Assembly: GCA_945952575.1 (NCBI GenBank)
Contig: CAMFIY010000003.1
Coordinates: 1-25,100 of the forward strand
Reading direction: 5' to 3'
Source: an uncultured Leucobacter sp.
Lineage (GTDB): Bacteria; Actinomycetota; Actinomycetes; Actinomycetales; Microbacteriaceae
DNA length: 25,100 bases
In this document: piece after piece, positions 6,958 to 14,439 of the stretch
Position numbering within the stretch: the stretch's first letter is position 1
Layout of the letters: every line of letters starts with the position of its first letter
The notes under the pieces: model-generated
The model's database searches: none
What the model saw: only the letters and a program-made list of their open reading frames with translations
What the model was told of the DNA's origin: nothing
Made by a program: the position numbers and the translations under genes

Positions 6958-8547
6958 GTGCCGAATCCACACATGCGCCACCTGGTGCGCGATGTCCGGG
7001 TGCCCTCCCGCACGGGCGAGCCGGAGCCGTGCTCACTGCTCCTCGACGGCGACCGCATCGCCGCGATCCTGCCCCCGGGGGAGCCGCCGCGCGACGGGGC
7101 CGTGACCGTCGAGGGCCGCGGCCGCATCGCGCTGCCCGGCTTCATCGATGCGCACAGCCACGCCGAGGCCGCGCTCGGATCCGAAGACGCGGAACTCGCC
7201 CACCTCCGGCAAGGGGTCACGACCGCAGTCATCGGGCAGGACGGGGTCTCGTTCGCACCCGCCGAAGGCGACGCCCTCGCCCAGATCGGCAGGTACTTCG
7301 CGGCCATCAACGGACCGGTCCCCGAAGCCCTGGGCGCTCGGGCCGGGATCGTCGAGACTCTGGAGGCGCTGACTGCGCCCGCCCGTTTCAACGCCGCGCT
7401 CCTGGCCCCGTGCGGCACGATCCGCGCCGCCGTCACCGGCTTCTCCGCGGGTCCGCTCGACGACCGCGGACTCGACACGGTCGAGGGCCTGGCCCGCGAC
7501 GCCGTCGCCGCGGGCGCCGTCGGGCTCTCCCTCGGGCTCGAGTACGTGCCGAACGGCTTCGCGGACGGTCGGGAGCTGCGTCGCTACGCGGCCGTCGCCG
7601 CCGACCTGGACGTGCCGCTCGTGGCGCATATCCGGGGCTACGAAGCCGATGCGCCCCGCGGGCTCGGCGAGTTCGTCGAGCTGGGCCGCGAATCGGGCGC
7701 CCCCGTCCACGTCTCCCACCTGCACGGCCCGGCCGGGCTGATCCTGCCGCATGTCGACGCGGCCCGAGAGTCGGGGGTGGACCTCACCTTCGACTCCTAC
7801 CCCTACCGCCGCGGGAACACGATCCTCGCGATGCTCGCGCTCCCGTCCGCCCTGCAGCAGCGCGGCCCGGATGCGACGATCGCGGAGCTCGCCCGGCCCG
7901 AGGTGCGCGCGGAGCTGGCGACGGAGTGGTTCCCCACGATCGCCGATCTCCTCTCGCGCATCACCGTCGCGTTCGCCCCGCACCCCGACTGGCGGTGGGC
8001 GGAGGGTCTCGGCCTGCAGCAGTGCGCGGATCGCGTCGGCCTCGATCTCGGGGAGCTCGTCTGCGAGATCCTCAGCGCCACGGATCTCGGCGTCGGCGCC
8101 ATCGTGCAGCAACCCGCCATCAGCACGCCCGAGGACATCCGGGCGATCGCGAATCATCCCGCCCATCTCGGCGGTTCGGACGGCGTGTACCTCGGCAGCC
8201 ACCCCCACCCGCGCGGCTGGGGCAGCTTCGCCCGGATGCTCCGGCGCCACGTCGTCGAGTGGGGCGACTGGAGCTGGTGGGACGCCGTCGAGCACCTCTC
8301 CTCCCGCGCGGCGCGGCGGTTCGCGCTCACCGGCAGGGGGGCGATCGAGGTCGGCGCCGTCGCCGATCTGAGCCTCGTGGATCCCGCGACCGTCGGCGAC
8401 GTCGCCGACTACGCCGACTCCCGGCGCCCGGCAACGGGCATCATGGAGGTGTTCGTCTCCGGCGCACCGGCGCTCGCGGACGGCGGCCTGACCGAGCATC
8501 GTGCGGGTCGGGGAATCACGACCGGACAAGGGAGTCCTCGACGATGA
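6958..8547 (+). CDS. N-acyl-D-amino-acid deacylase (D-aminoacylase), amidohydrolase superfamily
   Basis: A 529-residue metal-dependent amidohydrolase that removes an N-acyl group from a D-amino acid or a similar compound. The first metal motif is DAHSH (residues 64-68). GQDGVSFAP follows in the place of the loop that carries the bridging Cys in some relatives. Later His-bearing segments are VAHIRGYE and VHVSHLHGPA. A GSDGVYLGSHPHPRGWGSF segment bears the catalytic Asp and the HPRG signature of D-aminoacylases. The start GTG 6958 is chosen from its AGGAAGGGG site; ATG 6973 is the alternative. The stop overlaps the IclR start (ATGA). It is the first gene of the rightward arm. Substrate is open: N-acetyl-D-glucosaminate, whose C2 amine has D-amino-acid geometry, fits the downstream dehydratase, kinase and RidA genes; simple N-acyl-D-amino acids are the alternative. 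Confidence 0.9.
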   Translation: MPNPHMRHLVRDVRVPSRTGEPEPCSLLLDGDRIAAILPPGEPPRDGAVTVEGRGRIALPGFIDAHSHAEAALGSEDAELAHLRQGVTTAVIGQDGVSFAPAEGDALAQIGRYFAAINGPVPEALGARAGIVETLEALTAPARFNAALLAPCGTIRAAVTGFSAGPLDDRGLDTVEGLARDAVAAGAVGLSLGLEYVPNGFADGRELRRYAAVAADLDVPLVAHIRGYEADAPRGLGEFVELGRESGAPVHVSHLHGPAGLILPHVDAARESGVDLTFDSYPYRRGNTILAMLALPSALQQRGPDATIAELARPEVRAELATEWFPTIADLLSRITVAFAPHPDWRWAEGLGLQQCADRVGLDLGELVCEILSATDLGVGAIVQQPAISTPEDIRAIANHPAHLGGSDGVYLGSHPHPRGWGSFARMLRRHVVEWGDWSWWDAVEHLSSRAARRFALTGRGAIEVGAVADLSLVDPATVGDVADYADSRRPATGIMEVFVSGAPALADGGLTEHRAGRGITTGQGSPRR

Positions 8548-9356
8548 ATACCACCCCGGATCACGCACCGCTGCGCAACAACTCCGCCTCGCTGCGGAAG
8601 GCGCTCTCGATCCTGATGCACTTCGGGGACGACCCGTCGGGCGAGGGCTACAGCGTGACCCAGCTGAGCCGGGATCTCGATCTGAACAAGAGCACCGTCG
8701 TGCGCCTCATGCAGCCGTTGCTCGAGACCCACTTCCTCGAACCGGGGGAAACCCCGGGCAGCTACCGGCTGGGCTGGCGCAACGCCCGCCTGGGCCAGAC
8801 CTATCTCGCGAGCGTCCGCGTCGATCGGGACATGCACCAGGTCCTGCTGGATCTCAGCAGCCGCACGACCGAGACCTCGCACCTCGTGCGCGCGGCGACG
8901 CCCTACGTCGTCTACATCGACAAGGTCGACAGCCCGCACTCGGTGCGCATGGTCTCCCGTATCGGCAACACGCAGTCGATGTACTCCACGAGCGTCGGCA
9001 AGTGCATCCTCGCGCACGCGGACGAGGATGCGGTGCAGGCCGTGCTCGCCGAGGGCATGCCCGCCCGCACTCCCGCGACGATCACGACCGAGGAGGCGCT
9101 CCGCAAGGAGCTCGCGCTGATCCGCGAGCAGGGCTGGGCCATCGACGACGTCGAGAACGAGGACGGGATCCGCTGCGTCGCGGCTCCCGTCTTCGACGCC
9201 GAGGGCCGCTGCAGTCACGCCATCAGCACCTCCGGCCCCGTCTCGCGAGTGCCCCGCGAGCGGGTGCCGCAGCTCGTCCCGCTGGTGACCGCGGCGGCGG
9301 CGGATATCTCGCGGCGCATGGGAGCGCCGGCAGACCGACTCAGAGGAGCCTCATGA
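8544..9356 (+). CDS. IclR-family transcriptional regulator
   Basis: A 270-residue regulator. An N-terminal winged helix-turn-helix covers about residues 15-75 (SLRKALSILMHF, then SVTQLSRDLDLNKSTVVRL as the helix-turn-helix, then a wing ending in YRLGW). It is followed by the IclR effector domain with the usual YVVYIDKVDS, STSVGKCILAH and IRCVAAPVFD segments. The gene is embedded in the catabolic operon with ATGA overlaps on both sides, so it is probably autoregulated. It is the best candidate to bind the tandem TGCATTGCAA elements at 6844-6873 and to sense a pathway intermediate such as an aminosugar acid or a 2-keto-3-deoxy acid. Family assignment is firm; target and ligand are inferred. Confidence 0.95.
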   Translation: MNTTPDHAPLRNNSASLRKALSILMHFGDDPSGEGYSVTQLSRDLDLNKSTVVRLMQPLLETHFLEPGETPGSYRLGWRNARLGQTYLASVRVDRDMHQVLLDLSSRTTETSHLVRAATPYVVYIDKVDSPHSVRMVSRIGNTQSMYSTSVGKCILAHADEDAVQAVLAEGMPARTPATITTEEALRKELALIREQGWAIDDVENEDGIRCVAAPVFDAEGRCSHAISTSGPVSRVPRERVPQLVPLVTAAAADISRRMGAPADRLRGAS

Positions 9357-10588
9357 ATCTTCCAGCCCCCACCCGGCTCGCGAAGGGCATCGGCCCGGCG
9401 CTCGACGGCGGCGGCCTCCCCCCGATCGGTGCGATGATCTGGGAGTCCGGCGGCGACTTCCCGCAGCTGACGCTGAACGCGACCCGCCTCTCCGGCAACA
9501 TCGCCGAGATGGCGCGCTACGTCTCCCGCCGCGGTGCTCGCCTCGCCCCGCACGGGAAGACCGCGATGTCGCCCGAGATCGCGCAGATGCAGCTCGACGC
9601 GGGGGCGTGGGCGATCACCGCCGCCTCGCCCGCCCAGCTGCGCGTCTACCGCGCCGCGGGCTTCTCCCGACTGCTCCTCGCGAACGAGCTGGTCGAACCG
9701 AACGCGATCGCCTGGCTGCAGGACGAGTCGGATCGCGACCCGGGCTTCGAGTGCTACGTCGGCGTCGACTCGGCGGCCGGTCTGGCGCTGCTGCGGCGCG
9801 ACGGGGGCGTCGGAGAGATCCGGGTCCTGATCGAGGTCGGGCATCCGGGTGGTCGCACGGGCGCGCGCAGCGCGGTGGCGGCGCGCGAACTCGTGCTGGC
9901 GGCGCAGGCGACCCCCGGGATCCGCGTCGCGGGGCTCACGGCCTACGAGGGCACGCTGGGCGGGGAGCCGACGCCCGAGACCCTCGCCGAGGTGCGGCGG
10001 TTCTCCCGCGAGCTCGGCGAGCTGGCCGAGCGGCTGCGCGGAGAGAGCCTTCTCCCCGCCGACTCCATCGTCAGCATCGGCGGGAGCGCCTTCTTCGACG
10101 AGGCGCTCGCCGGGCTGGGCGAAGGCGGGGTCGCCGCGTCGCGCATCGTGCTGCGCAGCGGGGCCTACGCCACGCATGACGACCTGCATTACCGCGAGGT
10201 GACGCCGAGCGCGCGCAACAGCCCGGACGCGCCGCGGTTCCTTCCGGCCATCACGATCTGGGCACCGGTGCTGAGTCGCCCGGAGCCCGGTCTCGCCCTG
10301 CTGCTCTGCGGCCGGCGGGATGTCGGCTTCGATGAGGGCCTTCCCCTCGTACGCGGTGCTCGGCGCCGGGACGGCTCGGGCGAACGCGCCCTGGCCGGGG
10401 CCGAAGTCGCGCAGCTCGCCGATCAGCACGCCTTCCTCCGCCTCCCCGCCGATGCCGAGCTCGAGGTCGGCGACCTCGTCGAGCTCGGCATCTCGCATCC
10501 GTGCACGACGCTCGACCGGTGGGGCGCGATCCCGCTCGTCGACGACGAGCATCGGATCCTCAGCCTGATTCGGACCTTCTTCTCATGA
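9353..10588 (+). CDS. PLP-dependent D-threonine aldolase / D-serine dehydratase-like enzyme (fold III)
   Basis: A 411-residue enzyme of the alanine-racemase-fold family that includes D-threonine aldolase, D-serine dehydratase (DSD1) and D-glucosaminate dehydratase-like proteins. The PLP lysine lies in RLAPHGKTAM (Lys69), and the C-terminal metal-site motif is HPCTTLDRW (His382, Cys384). A phosphate-binding VSIGGSAFF segment is also visible. These enzymes act on beta-hydroxy D-amino acids by retro-aldol cleavage or by water loss and deamination to a 2-oxo acid. Downstream overlap with a 2-keto-3-deoxygluconate-type kinase and a RidA gene favours dehydration/deamination of D-glucosaminate to 2-keto-3-deoxygluconate. 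The ATG at 9353 overlaps the IclR stop, with GAGGAG upstream. Family is firm; the specific reaction is inference. Confidence 0.88.
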   Translation: MNLPAPTRLAKGIGPALDGGGLPPIGAMIWESGGDFPQLTLNATRLSGNIAEMARYVSRRGARLAPHGKTAMSPEIAQMQLDAGAWAITAASPAQLRVYRAAGFSRLLLANELVEPNAIAWLQDESDRDPGFECYVGVDSAAGLALLRRDGGVGEIRVLIEVGHPGGRTGARSAVAARELVLAAQATPGIRVAGLTAYEGTLGGEPTPETLAEVRRFSRELGELAERLRGESLLPADSIVSIGGSAFFDEALAGLGEGGVAASRIVLRSGAYATHDDLHYREVTPSARNSPDAPRFLPAITIWAPVLSRPEPGLALLLCGRRDVGFDEGLPLVRGARRRDGSGERALAGAEVAQLADQHAFLRLPADAELEVGDLVELGISHPCTTLDRWGAIPLVDDEHRILSLIRTFFS

Positions 10589-11541
10589 GCCCCACCGCAA
10601 TCGAAGTCGTCACCGTCGGAGAGTCGATGGGGTTGTTCCACGCACCGGCGGGGATCCCGATCGAATCGCATCCGGTCTTCCGCGTCTCCTTCGGCGGGGC
10701 GGAGTCCAACGTCGCGATCGGGCTGGCGCGGCTGGGCCGCAGCGTCGAGTGGATCGGGCGGCTCGGCGACGACGATCTGGGCAGGCTCATCGCACGTGAG
10801 CTCCGCGCCGAGCGCGTGAGCGTGCAGGATCGGATCGGCGACGGCCCCACCGGCATCATGGTGCGCACGCGCCGCGGGCACGCACGCGCCTTCGTGCAAT
10901 ACGCGCGCAACGGCAGCGCGGGTGCCGCGCTGGGCCCCGACGATCTCGATCTCGAGACGATCCGGCGCGCGCGCCTGCTCCATCTCACCGGCATCACCCC
11001 GGCGCTCGGCGACGGCCCGCGCTCGGCGGTGGATCTCGCCATCCGCACCGCCCGCGAGGCCGGGGTCCTCGTCAGCTTCGACGTCAACCATCGCGAGGCG
11101 CTGTGGGACTCGGACGACGCGCAGCGGGTTCTCGCCGGGATCGCCGCGCAGAGCGACGTGCTCTTCGCCACGGATGCGGAGGCCCGACTGCTGCTCGGCG
11201 CCGCCGGGGCCGATCCGACGACCGCCGAGGTCGCAGCCCGGCTGGCCGGGCTCGGCGTTCCCGAGGTCATCGTGAAGATGGGCAAGCACGGCAGTCTCTC
11301 GCTCGTGCGCGGAGAGCGCTTCGACCAGCAGGTCGCCACCGTGGCCGAGGTCGATCCCGTGGGGGCCGGCGACGCCTTCGCCGCAGGCTACATCCACGCG
11401 CTGCTGGCCGACGAGGCGCCGCAGCGGCGGATCGACTTCGCCGGAGAGGTGGCCGCCCACGCCGTCACCATCGCCGGCGACTGGGAGGGCCTGCCCCGCA
11501 CCTCAGATCTCGATCACTCGGGCGCGGACATCCTCCGCTGA
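10585..11541 (+). CDS. kdgK: PfkB-family sugar kinase, 2-keto-3-deoxygluconate (KDG) kinase-like
   Basis: A 318-residue ribokinase-family kinase. The N-terminal GG motif is VSFGGAESNVAIGLARLG (from residue 35), and the catalytic signature DPVGAGDAFAAGY holds the base Asp263. The segment SFDVNHREALW (164-174) matches the FD-N-R-LW pattern typical of KDG kinases rather than ribokinase or fructokinase. It would phosphorylate KDG to KDPG in the cytoplasm. ATG 10585 overlaps the TGA of the upstream enzyme; the open frame extends further upstream but that part is out-of-frame noise over the dehydratase gene. The gene's place after a putative aminosugar-acid dehydratase and opposite a probable KDPG-type aldolase supports the assignment, which stays a subfamily inference. 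Confidence 0.85.
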   Translation: MSPTAIEVVTVGESMGLFHAPAGIPIESHPVFRVSFGGAESNVAIGLARLGRSVEWIGRLGDDDLGRLIARELRAERVSVQDRIGDGPTGIMVRTRRGHARAFVQYARNGSAGAALGPDDLDLETIRRARLLHLTGITPALGDGPRSAVDLAIRTAREAGVLVSFDVNHREALWDSDDAQRVLAGIAAQSDVLFATDAEARLLLGAAGADPTTAEVAARLAGLGVPEVIVKMGKHGSLSLVRGERFDQQVATVAEVDPVGAGDAFAAGYIHALLADEAPQRRIDFAGEVAAHAVTIAGDWEGLPRTSDLDHSGADILR

Positions 11542-11570
11542 CCGACCCGCCCACCACCGAAGGAGCCGCA

Positions 11571-11975
11571 ATGGCAGAGAAGACCGCCGTCCGCACCGAC
11601 CAGGCGCCCGCACCGGCGCACACGTTCTCCCAGGGGGTGCGCAAGGGAGGGATGCTCCAGGTCTCCGGTCAGGGGCCGATGGATCCCGAGACGAATCAGT
11701 ACATCGCCATGGGGGATGGCGCCGCGCAGACCACGCGGACGCTGGAGAACGTCCGCGCGATCCTCGAAGCGGGCGGATCCTCGGTCGAGGACGTCATCAT
11801 GTTCCGCGTCTATCTCACCTCGCAGGACGATTTCGCCGCCATGAACGACGCTTACGGCGCGTTCGTGCGGACCCACGTGCCGAGCGGCGTGCTGCCGTCG
11901 CGCACGACCGTGTTCACCGGGCTGCCGCATCCGGAGATGCTCGTCGAGATCGACGCGCTCGCAGTCACCGCGTAG
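11571..11975 (+). CDS. RidA family (YjgF/YER057c/UK114) imine/enamine hydrolase
   Basis: A 134-residue RidA-family protein. The catalytic arginine is in PSRTTVFTG (Arg111), with Glu126 in EMLVEIDAL at the same 15-residue spacing as Arg105/Glu120 of canonical RidA. GGMLQVSGQGPMD near the start is the usual family opening. RidA proteins speed hydrolysis of reactive enamine/imine products that PLP dehydratases release, so its position two genes after a D-serine-dehydratase-like enzyme makes mechanistic sense. ATG 11571 has AGGAG five bases upstream. It is the last gene of the rightward operon; the 106 bases after it, up to the convergent TetR gene, hold only a short weak hairpin (GGCGA-TCG-TCGCC, 12015-12027). 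Confidence 0.93.
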   Translation: MAEKTAVRTDQAPAPAHTFSQGVRKGGMLQVSGQGPMDPETNQYIAMGDGAAQTTRTLENVRAILEAGGSSVEDVIMFRVYLTSQDDFAAMNDAYGAFVRTHVPSGVLPSRTTVFTGLPHPEMLVEIDALAVTA

Positions 11976-12081
11976 CCGGCGCGCACTCGGCCGGGATCGG
12001 TCCGCCCCGACGCAGGCGATCGTCGCCGACGCATCCCGCGATCGTGCGGAGCATGGGGTCGCGACGATGGCACTCGTCCCG

Positions 12082-12600
12082 TCAGGCGCCGAGCCCGGCG
12101 AGGATGATCCCGATCCCCCGGTCGAACGAGGCGTCGAGATCGGTCGCCTCGACATCCGGATCCGGCGCGTCGCCGTCGAGCAGCGCCCCGAACGCCGCCG
12201 CCTGGAGATGCGTCTGCGTCGACTGAGCCTGTCCGAAGGTGTAGAGCAGGAGCGTGCGCGCCCCGTCGGCGCCGACCAGCCGGGCCAGCGCCGCCTCGAC
12301 GGGCGAGGCCCCGAGCCGGAACGCCGCGGCCGTCGCCACCACGTCCGCTCCGTCGCGCACCGCGAGCATCGCCGCGCGCAGCGCGCGGCACAGCTCCGCG
12401 GGATCCGAGCCGCTCACCCCGAGCACGATCTCATCGGCCATGAGCGCGAGCAGCGTCTGCTTGTCGGGGACGTGGTGGTAGAGCGCGCTCGGCTGCACCT
12501 CCAGCTCCGCGGCGACGCGACGCATCGAGCAGTTCTCGAGCCCGTGCGCGTCGAGCACCCGCAGCGCGGCGGCGACCACGTCGGACCGGTTGTTGCGCAT
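12082..12600 (-). CDS. TetR-family regulator, probable biotin repressor (BioQ-like)
   Basis: A 172-residue TetR-type protein with an N-terminal three-helix DNA-binding domain (residues 1-55; MRRVAAELEVQPSALYHHV is the helix-turn-helix with the typical LYHHV end). A ligand domain of ordinary but rather short length follows. It is transcribed divergently from the CHY-bioY-bioM-bioN operon. The space between them holds two GAAC-ACT-GTTC palindromes, close to the TGAAC-N3-GTTAC site I recall for the corynebacterial biotin regulator BioQ. I therefore infer control of biotin uptake and of its own gene. In many TetR/BioQ systems the signal is indirect. The start ATG 12600 lies very close to the likely promoter, so the message may be nearly leaderless. 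Confidence 0.8.
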   Translation of the reverse strand: MRNNRSDVVAAALRVLDAHGLENCSMRRVAAELEVQPSALYHHVPDKQTLLALMADEIVLGVSGSDPAELCRALRAAMLAVRDGADVVATAAAFRLGASPVEAALARLVGADGARTLLLYTFGQAQSTQTHLQAAAFGALLDGDAPDPDVEATDLDASFDRGIGIILAGLGA

Positions 12601-12621
12601 GATCCGAGCCTAGCGCTAACC

Positions 12622-12649
12622 TGAACACTGTTCACCAGAACACTGTTCA
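12622..12649. promoter_or_regulatory. Two tandem BioQ-like operators
   Basis: TGAAC-ACT-GTTCA (12622-12634) and AGAAC-ACT-GTTCA (12637-12649) are two 13-base palindromes spaced 15 bases centre to centre. They lie between the TetR gene (starting leftward at 12600) and the CHY gene (starting rightward at 12678). A weak rightward -10 (TAACCT, 12617-12622) abuts the first site, so binding would block transcription. The sites are clearly seen; the binder is inferred from position and from the known BioQ motif. Confidence 0.8.
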
Positions 12650-12665
12650 GGTCGAGATGAGATCC

Positions 12666-12672
12666 GGGGAGG
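12666..12672 (+). promoter_or_regulatory. Ribosome binding site GGGGAGG for the CHY protein
   Basis: It lies five bases before ATG 12678 and decides against the upstream in-frame ATG at 12657, which has no comparable site. Confidence 0.6.
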
Positions 12673-12677
12673 CCACG

Positions 12678-13037
12678 ATGTCCGCATCAGGCGACGACGC
12701 TCCGCGGGTGCTCGGGAGGACCGTCGACGACCGCACCCGGTGCGTCCACTATCACGGGAGCACCGACGTCATCGCGCTGAGGTTCAAGTGCTGCGGCGAG
12801 TACTTCCCGTGCTTCGAGTGCCACGACGAATCCGCCGGCCATCCGATCGAGCGATGGGTCGCAGCGGATCTCTTGACACCCGCGGTGCTCTGCGGGATGT
12901 GCCGGCGCGAACTCCGCATCGACGAGTACCTGAGCCTTTCGCCCGCACCCGAATGTCCGGGCTGCGGGGCGCCGTTCAACCCCGCCTGCAGCCTCCACCA
13001 CGACCACTACTTCGCCTTCACCCGGGAGACACCATGA
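12678..13037 (+). CDS. CHY-type zinc-finger protein
   Basis: A 119-residue protein with the CHY zinc-finger layout. An early Cys-Val-His-Tyr (CVHY) is followed by FKCCGEYFPCFECHDE, an alternating set ending in LCGMCRRELRIDEYL, then CPGCGAPFNPACSLHH with a final HDHYF. The pattern suggests two to three bound zinc ions. In eukaryotes CHY domains occur in redox/zinc helper proteins and ubiquitin ligases; the bacterial stand-alone form has no role I know. It is the first gene of the biotin-uptake operon, directly after the operator pair, and its stop overlaps the bioY start (ATGA). A role in biotin or metal homeostasis is a guess from position. Start 12678 is chosen for its GGGGAGG site. Confidence 0.9.
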   Translation: MSASGDDAPRVLGRTVDDRTRCVHYHGSTDVIALRFKCCGEYFPCFECHDESAGHPIERWVAADLLTPAVLCGMCRRELRIDEYLSLSPAPECPGCGAPFNPACSLHHDHYFAFTRETP

Positions 13038-13660
13038 CCGATTCAGCACCCGCCCGCGTCTCGCGACCACGCAACCCCGCCACCGACGTCGCGCTCATCG
13101 CGGCCTTCGCCGCGCTCATCGCGGTGTGCGCGATCCTCCCTGCCATCACCATCGCCGGACCGGTGCCGTTCACTCTGCAGACGTTCGCGATCCTGCTCAC
13201 GGGTGCCGTGCTCGGCGCGCGCAACGGGTTCCTCGCCGCGCTGCTGTATCTGGCGATCGGCGCCATCGGCCTCCCGGTGTTCGCCGGCGGATCCGCCGGC
13301 CTCGCCCCCTTCGCGGGCCCCACGGTCGGGTACCTCGTGTCGTTCCCCTTCGCCGCGGCCACGGTCGGGCTCATCGTGGAGCGCCTGCCGCGGCGCGGCG
13401 CGGGCATGACGACCCTGCTCTTCTTCCTCGCCGCGCTGGCCGGCGTGGTGGTCAATCACGGGCTCGGGATCCTCGGTCTCTCCTGGCGCGGCGAGATGTC
13501 GCTCACGGAGGCCGCCATCATCGATGTCGTCTTCCTCCCCGGCGACATCGTCAAGGCGCTGCTCGCCGCCGTCGTCGCCACCGCGGTGCACCGGGCCTTC
13601 CCGGCGCTGCTGATCCGCCGTGCCCGCGAGCCCCGGGCGGCATCCGAAGCGCCCGCATGA
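13034..13660 (+). CDS. bioY: Biotin transporter substrate-binding component BioY (EcfS)
   Basis: A 208-residue hydrophobic protein with about six membrane helices. It carries the BioY features VPFTLQTFAILLTGAVLGAR, the YLAIGAIGLPVFAGG segment, a GPTVGYLVSFPFAA segment and a late FLPGDIVKALLAAVVA helix containing the conserved Asp/Lys. It captures biotin at the membrane and works with the energy-coupling module encoded by the next two genes. The start overlaps the CHY stop, the stop overlaps the bioM start, so translation is coupled through the operon. The gene lies under the BioQ-like operators. Biotin demand is plausible because a biotin carboxylase and a biotin carrier protein are encoded 3-5 kb downstream. 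Confidence 0.95.
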   Translation: MTDSAPARVSRPRNPATDVALIAAFAALIAVCAILPAITIAGPVPFTLQTFAILLTGAVLGARNGFLAALLYLAIGAIGLPVFAGGSAGLAPFAGPTVGYLVSFPFAAATVGLIVERLPRRGAGMTTLLFFLAALAGVVVNHGLGILGLSWRGEMSLTEAAIIDVVFLPGDIVKALLAAVVATAVHRAFPALLIRRAREPRAASEAPA

Positions 13661-14439
13661 TCGAACTGCGCAGTGCGGGCGTCGCCGTCACGACCGCGGA
13701 GGGCGAGGCGACGATCCTGCGCCCGACGACGCTCGCGCTGACGGAGCGGCGCATCTCGATCATCGGCGGCAACGGCTCGGGCAAATCGACGCTCGCGCGC
13801 CTGCTCAACGGGCTCATCGTGCCGAGCACGGGGCAGGTGCTCGTCGCACCGGAGCCGGCGGATGCCGGATCCGCGCCTCCCGCACGTGCACTCGACACCC
13901 GGAGCGACGGCGCCGCGGTCAGGCGCGCGGTCGGGTTCATGTTCACGGATCCCACCGCGCAGTTCATCATGCCGACGGCGGTCGAGGATGTGGCGCTGTC
14001 ACTCCGCCGTTCCCACCCGGCGAAGCGGGCGCGGGTCGCGGCCGCAGGCGCGGTGCTCGAGCGATTCGGGATCGCGCGCCTGGCGGATCACTCCGTGCAC
14101 ACCCTGTCCGGCGGGCAGAAGCAGCTGCTCGCGCTCGCATCCGTGCTCGCGACGGACCCTGCGATCCTCGTCGCGGACGAACCCACCACCCTGCTCGACC
14201 TGCGCAACAGCCGGATGATCGCCGAGCTGCTCTTCTCGCTGCCGCAGCAGCTCGTCGTCGTGACGCACGACCTCGAGCTCGCCGCCCGGGCCGACCGCAC
14301 CCTCGTCGTCGAGGGCGGCGCGATCGTCTTCGACGGGACGCCGGCCGCGGCCATCGCGCACTACCGGGCGAGCATCGGCGGCGAGCCGGCCGGACCCTCC
14401 TCCCCGCCGGCCGATCCCGACCCGCGGAGACGACGTTGA
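13657..14439 (+). CDS. bioM: Biotin ECF transporter ATPase BioM (EcfA)
   Basis: A 260-residue ABC ATPase. Walker A GGNGSGKST is at 37-45, the signature LSGGQKQLLALASVLA from 150, Walker B ILVADEP at 170-176 and the H-loop His at 204. The Q-loop region reads GFMFTDPTAQFIMPT (93-107), with Thr where most ABC ATPases have Gln (FQNP); I believe FTDP occurs in other BioM proteins, so I do not treat it as damage. A low-complexity stretch (about 64-86) and a Pro-rich tail are specific to this protein. It couples ATP hydrolysis to biotin uptake with BioN and BioY. ATG 13657 overlaps the bioY stop. Confidence 0.93.
   Translation: MIELRSAGVAVTTAEGEATILRPTTLALTERRISIIGGNGSGKSTLARLLNGLIVPSTGQVLVAPEPADAGSAPPARALDTRSDGAAVRRAVGFMFTDPTAQFIMPTAVEDVALSLRRSHPAKRARVAAAGAVLERFGIARLADHSVHTLSGGQKQLLALASVLATDPAILVADEPTTLLDLRNSRMIAELLFSLPQQLVVVTHDLELAARADRTLVVEGGAIVFDGTPAAAIAHYRASIGGEPAGPSSPPADPDPRRRR

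Noticed and set aside
13930..13985. Missing Gln in the BioM Q-loop (FTDP instead of FQNP) as a sign of an inactive ATPase
   Set aside because: All other ATPase motifs are intact, and I believe FTDP-like variants occur in BioM proteins.
14436..14438. TTG start of bioN as a possible frameshift or decay
   Set aside because: The TTGA overlap is the usual coupling form in this operon, and the protein is complete and of normal length.
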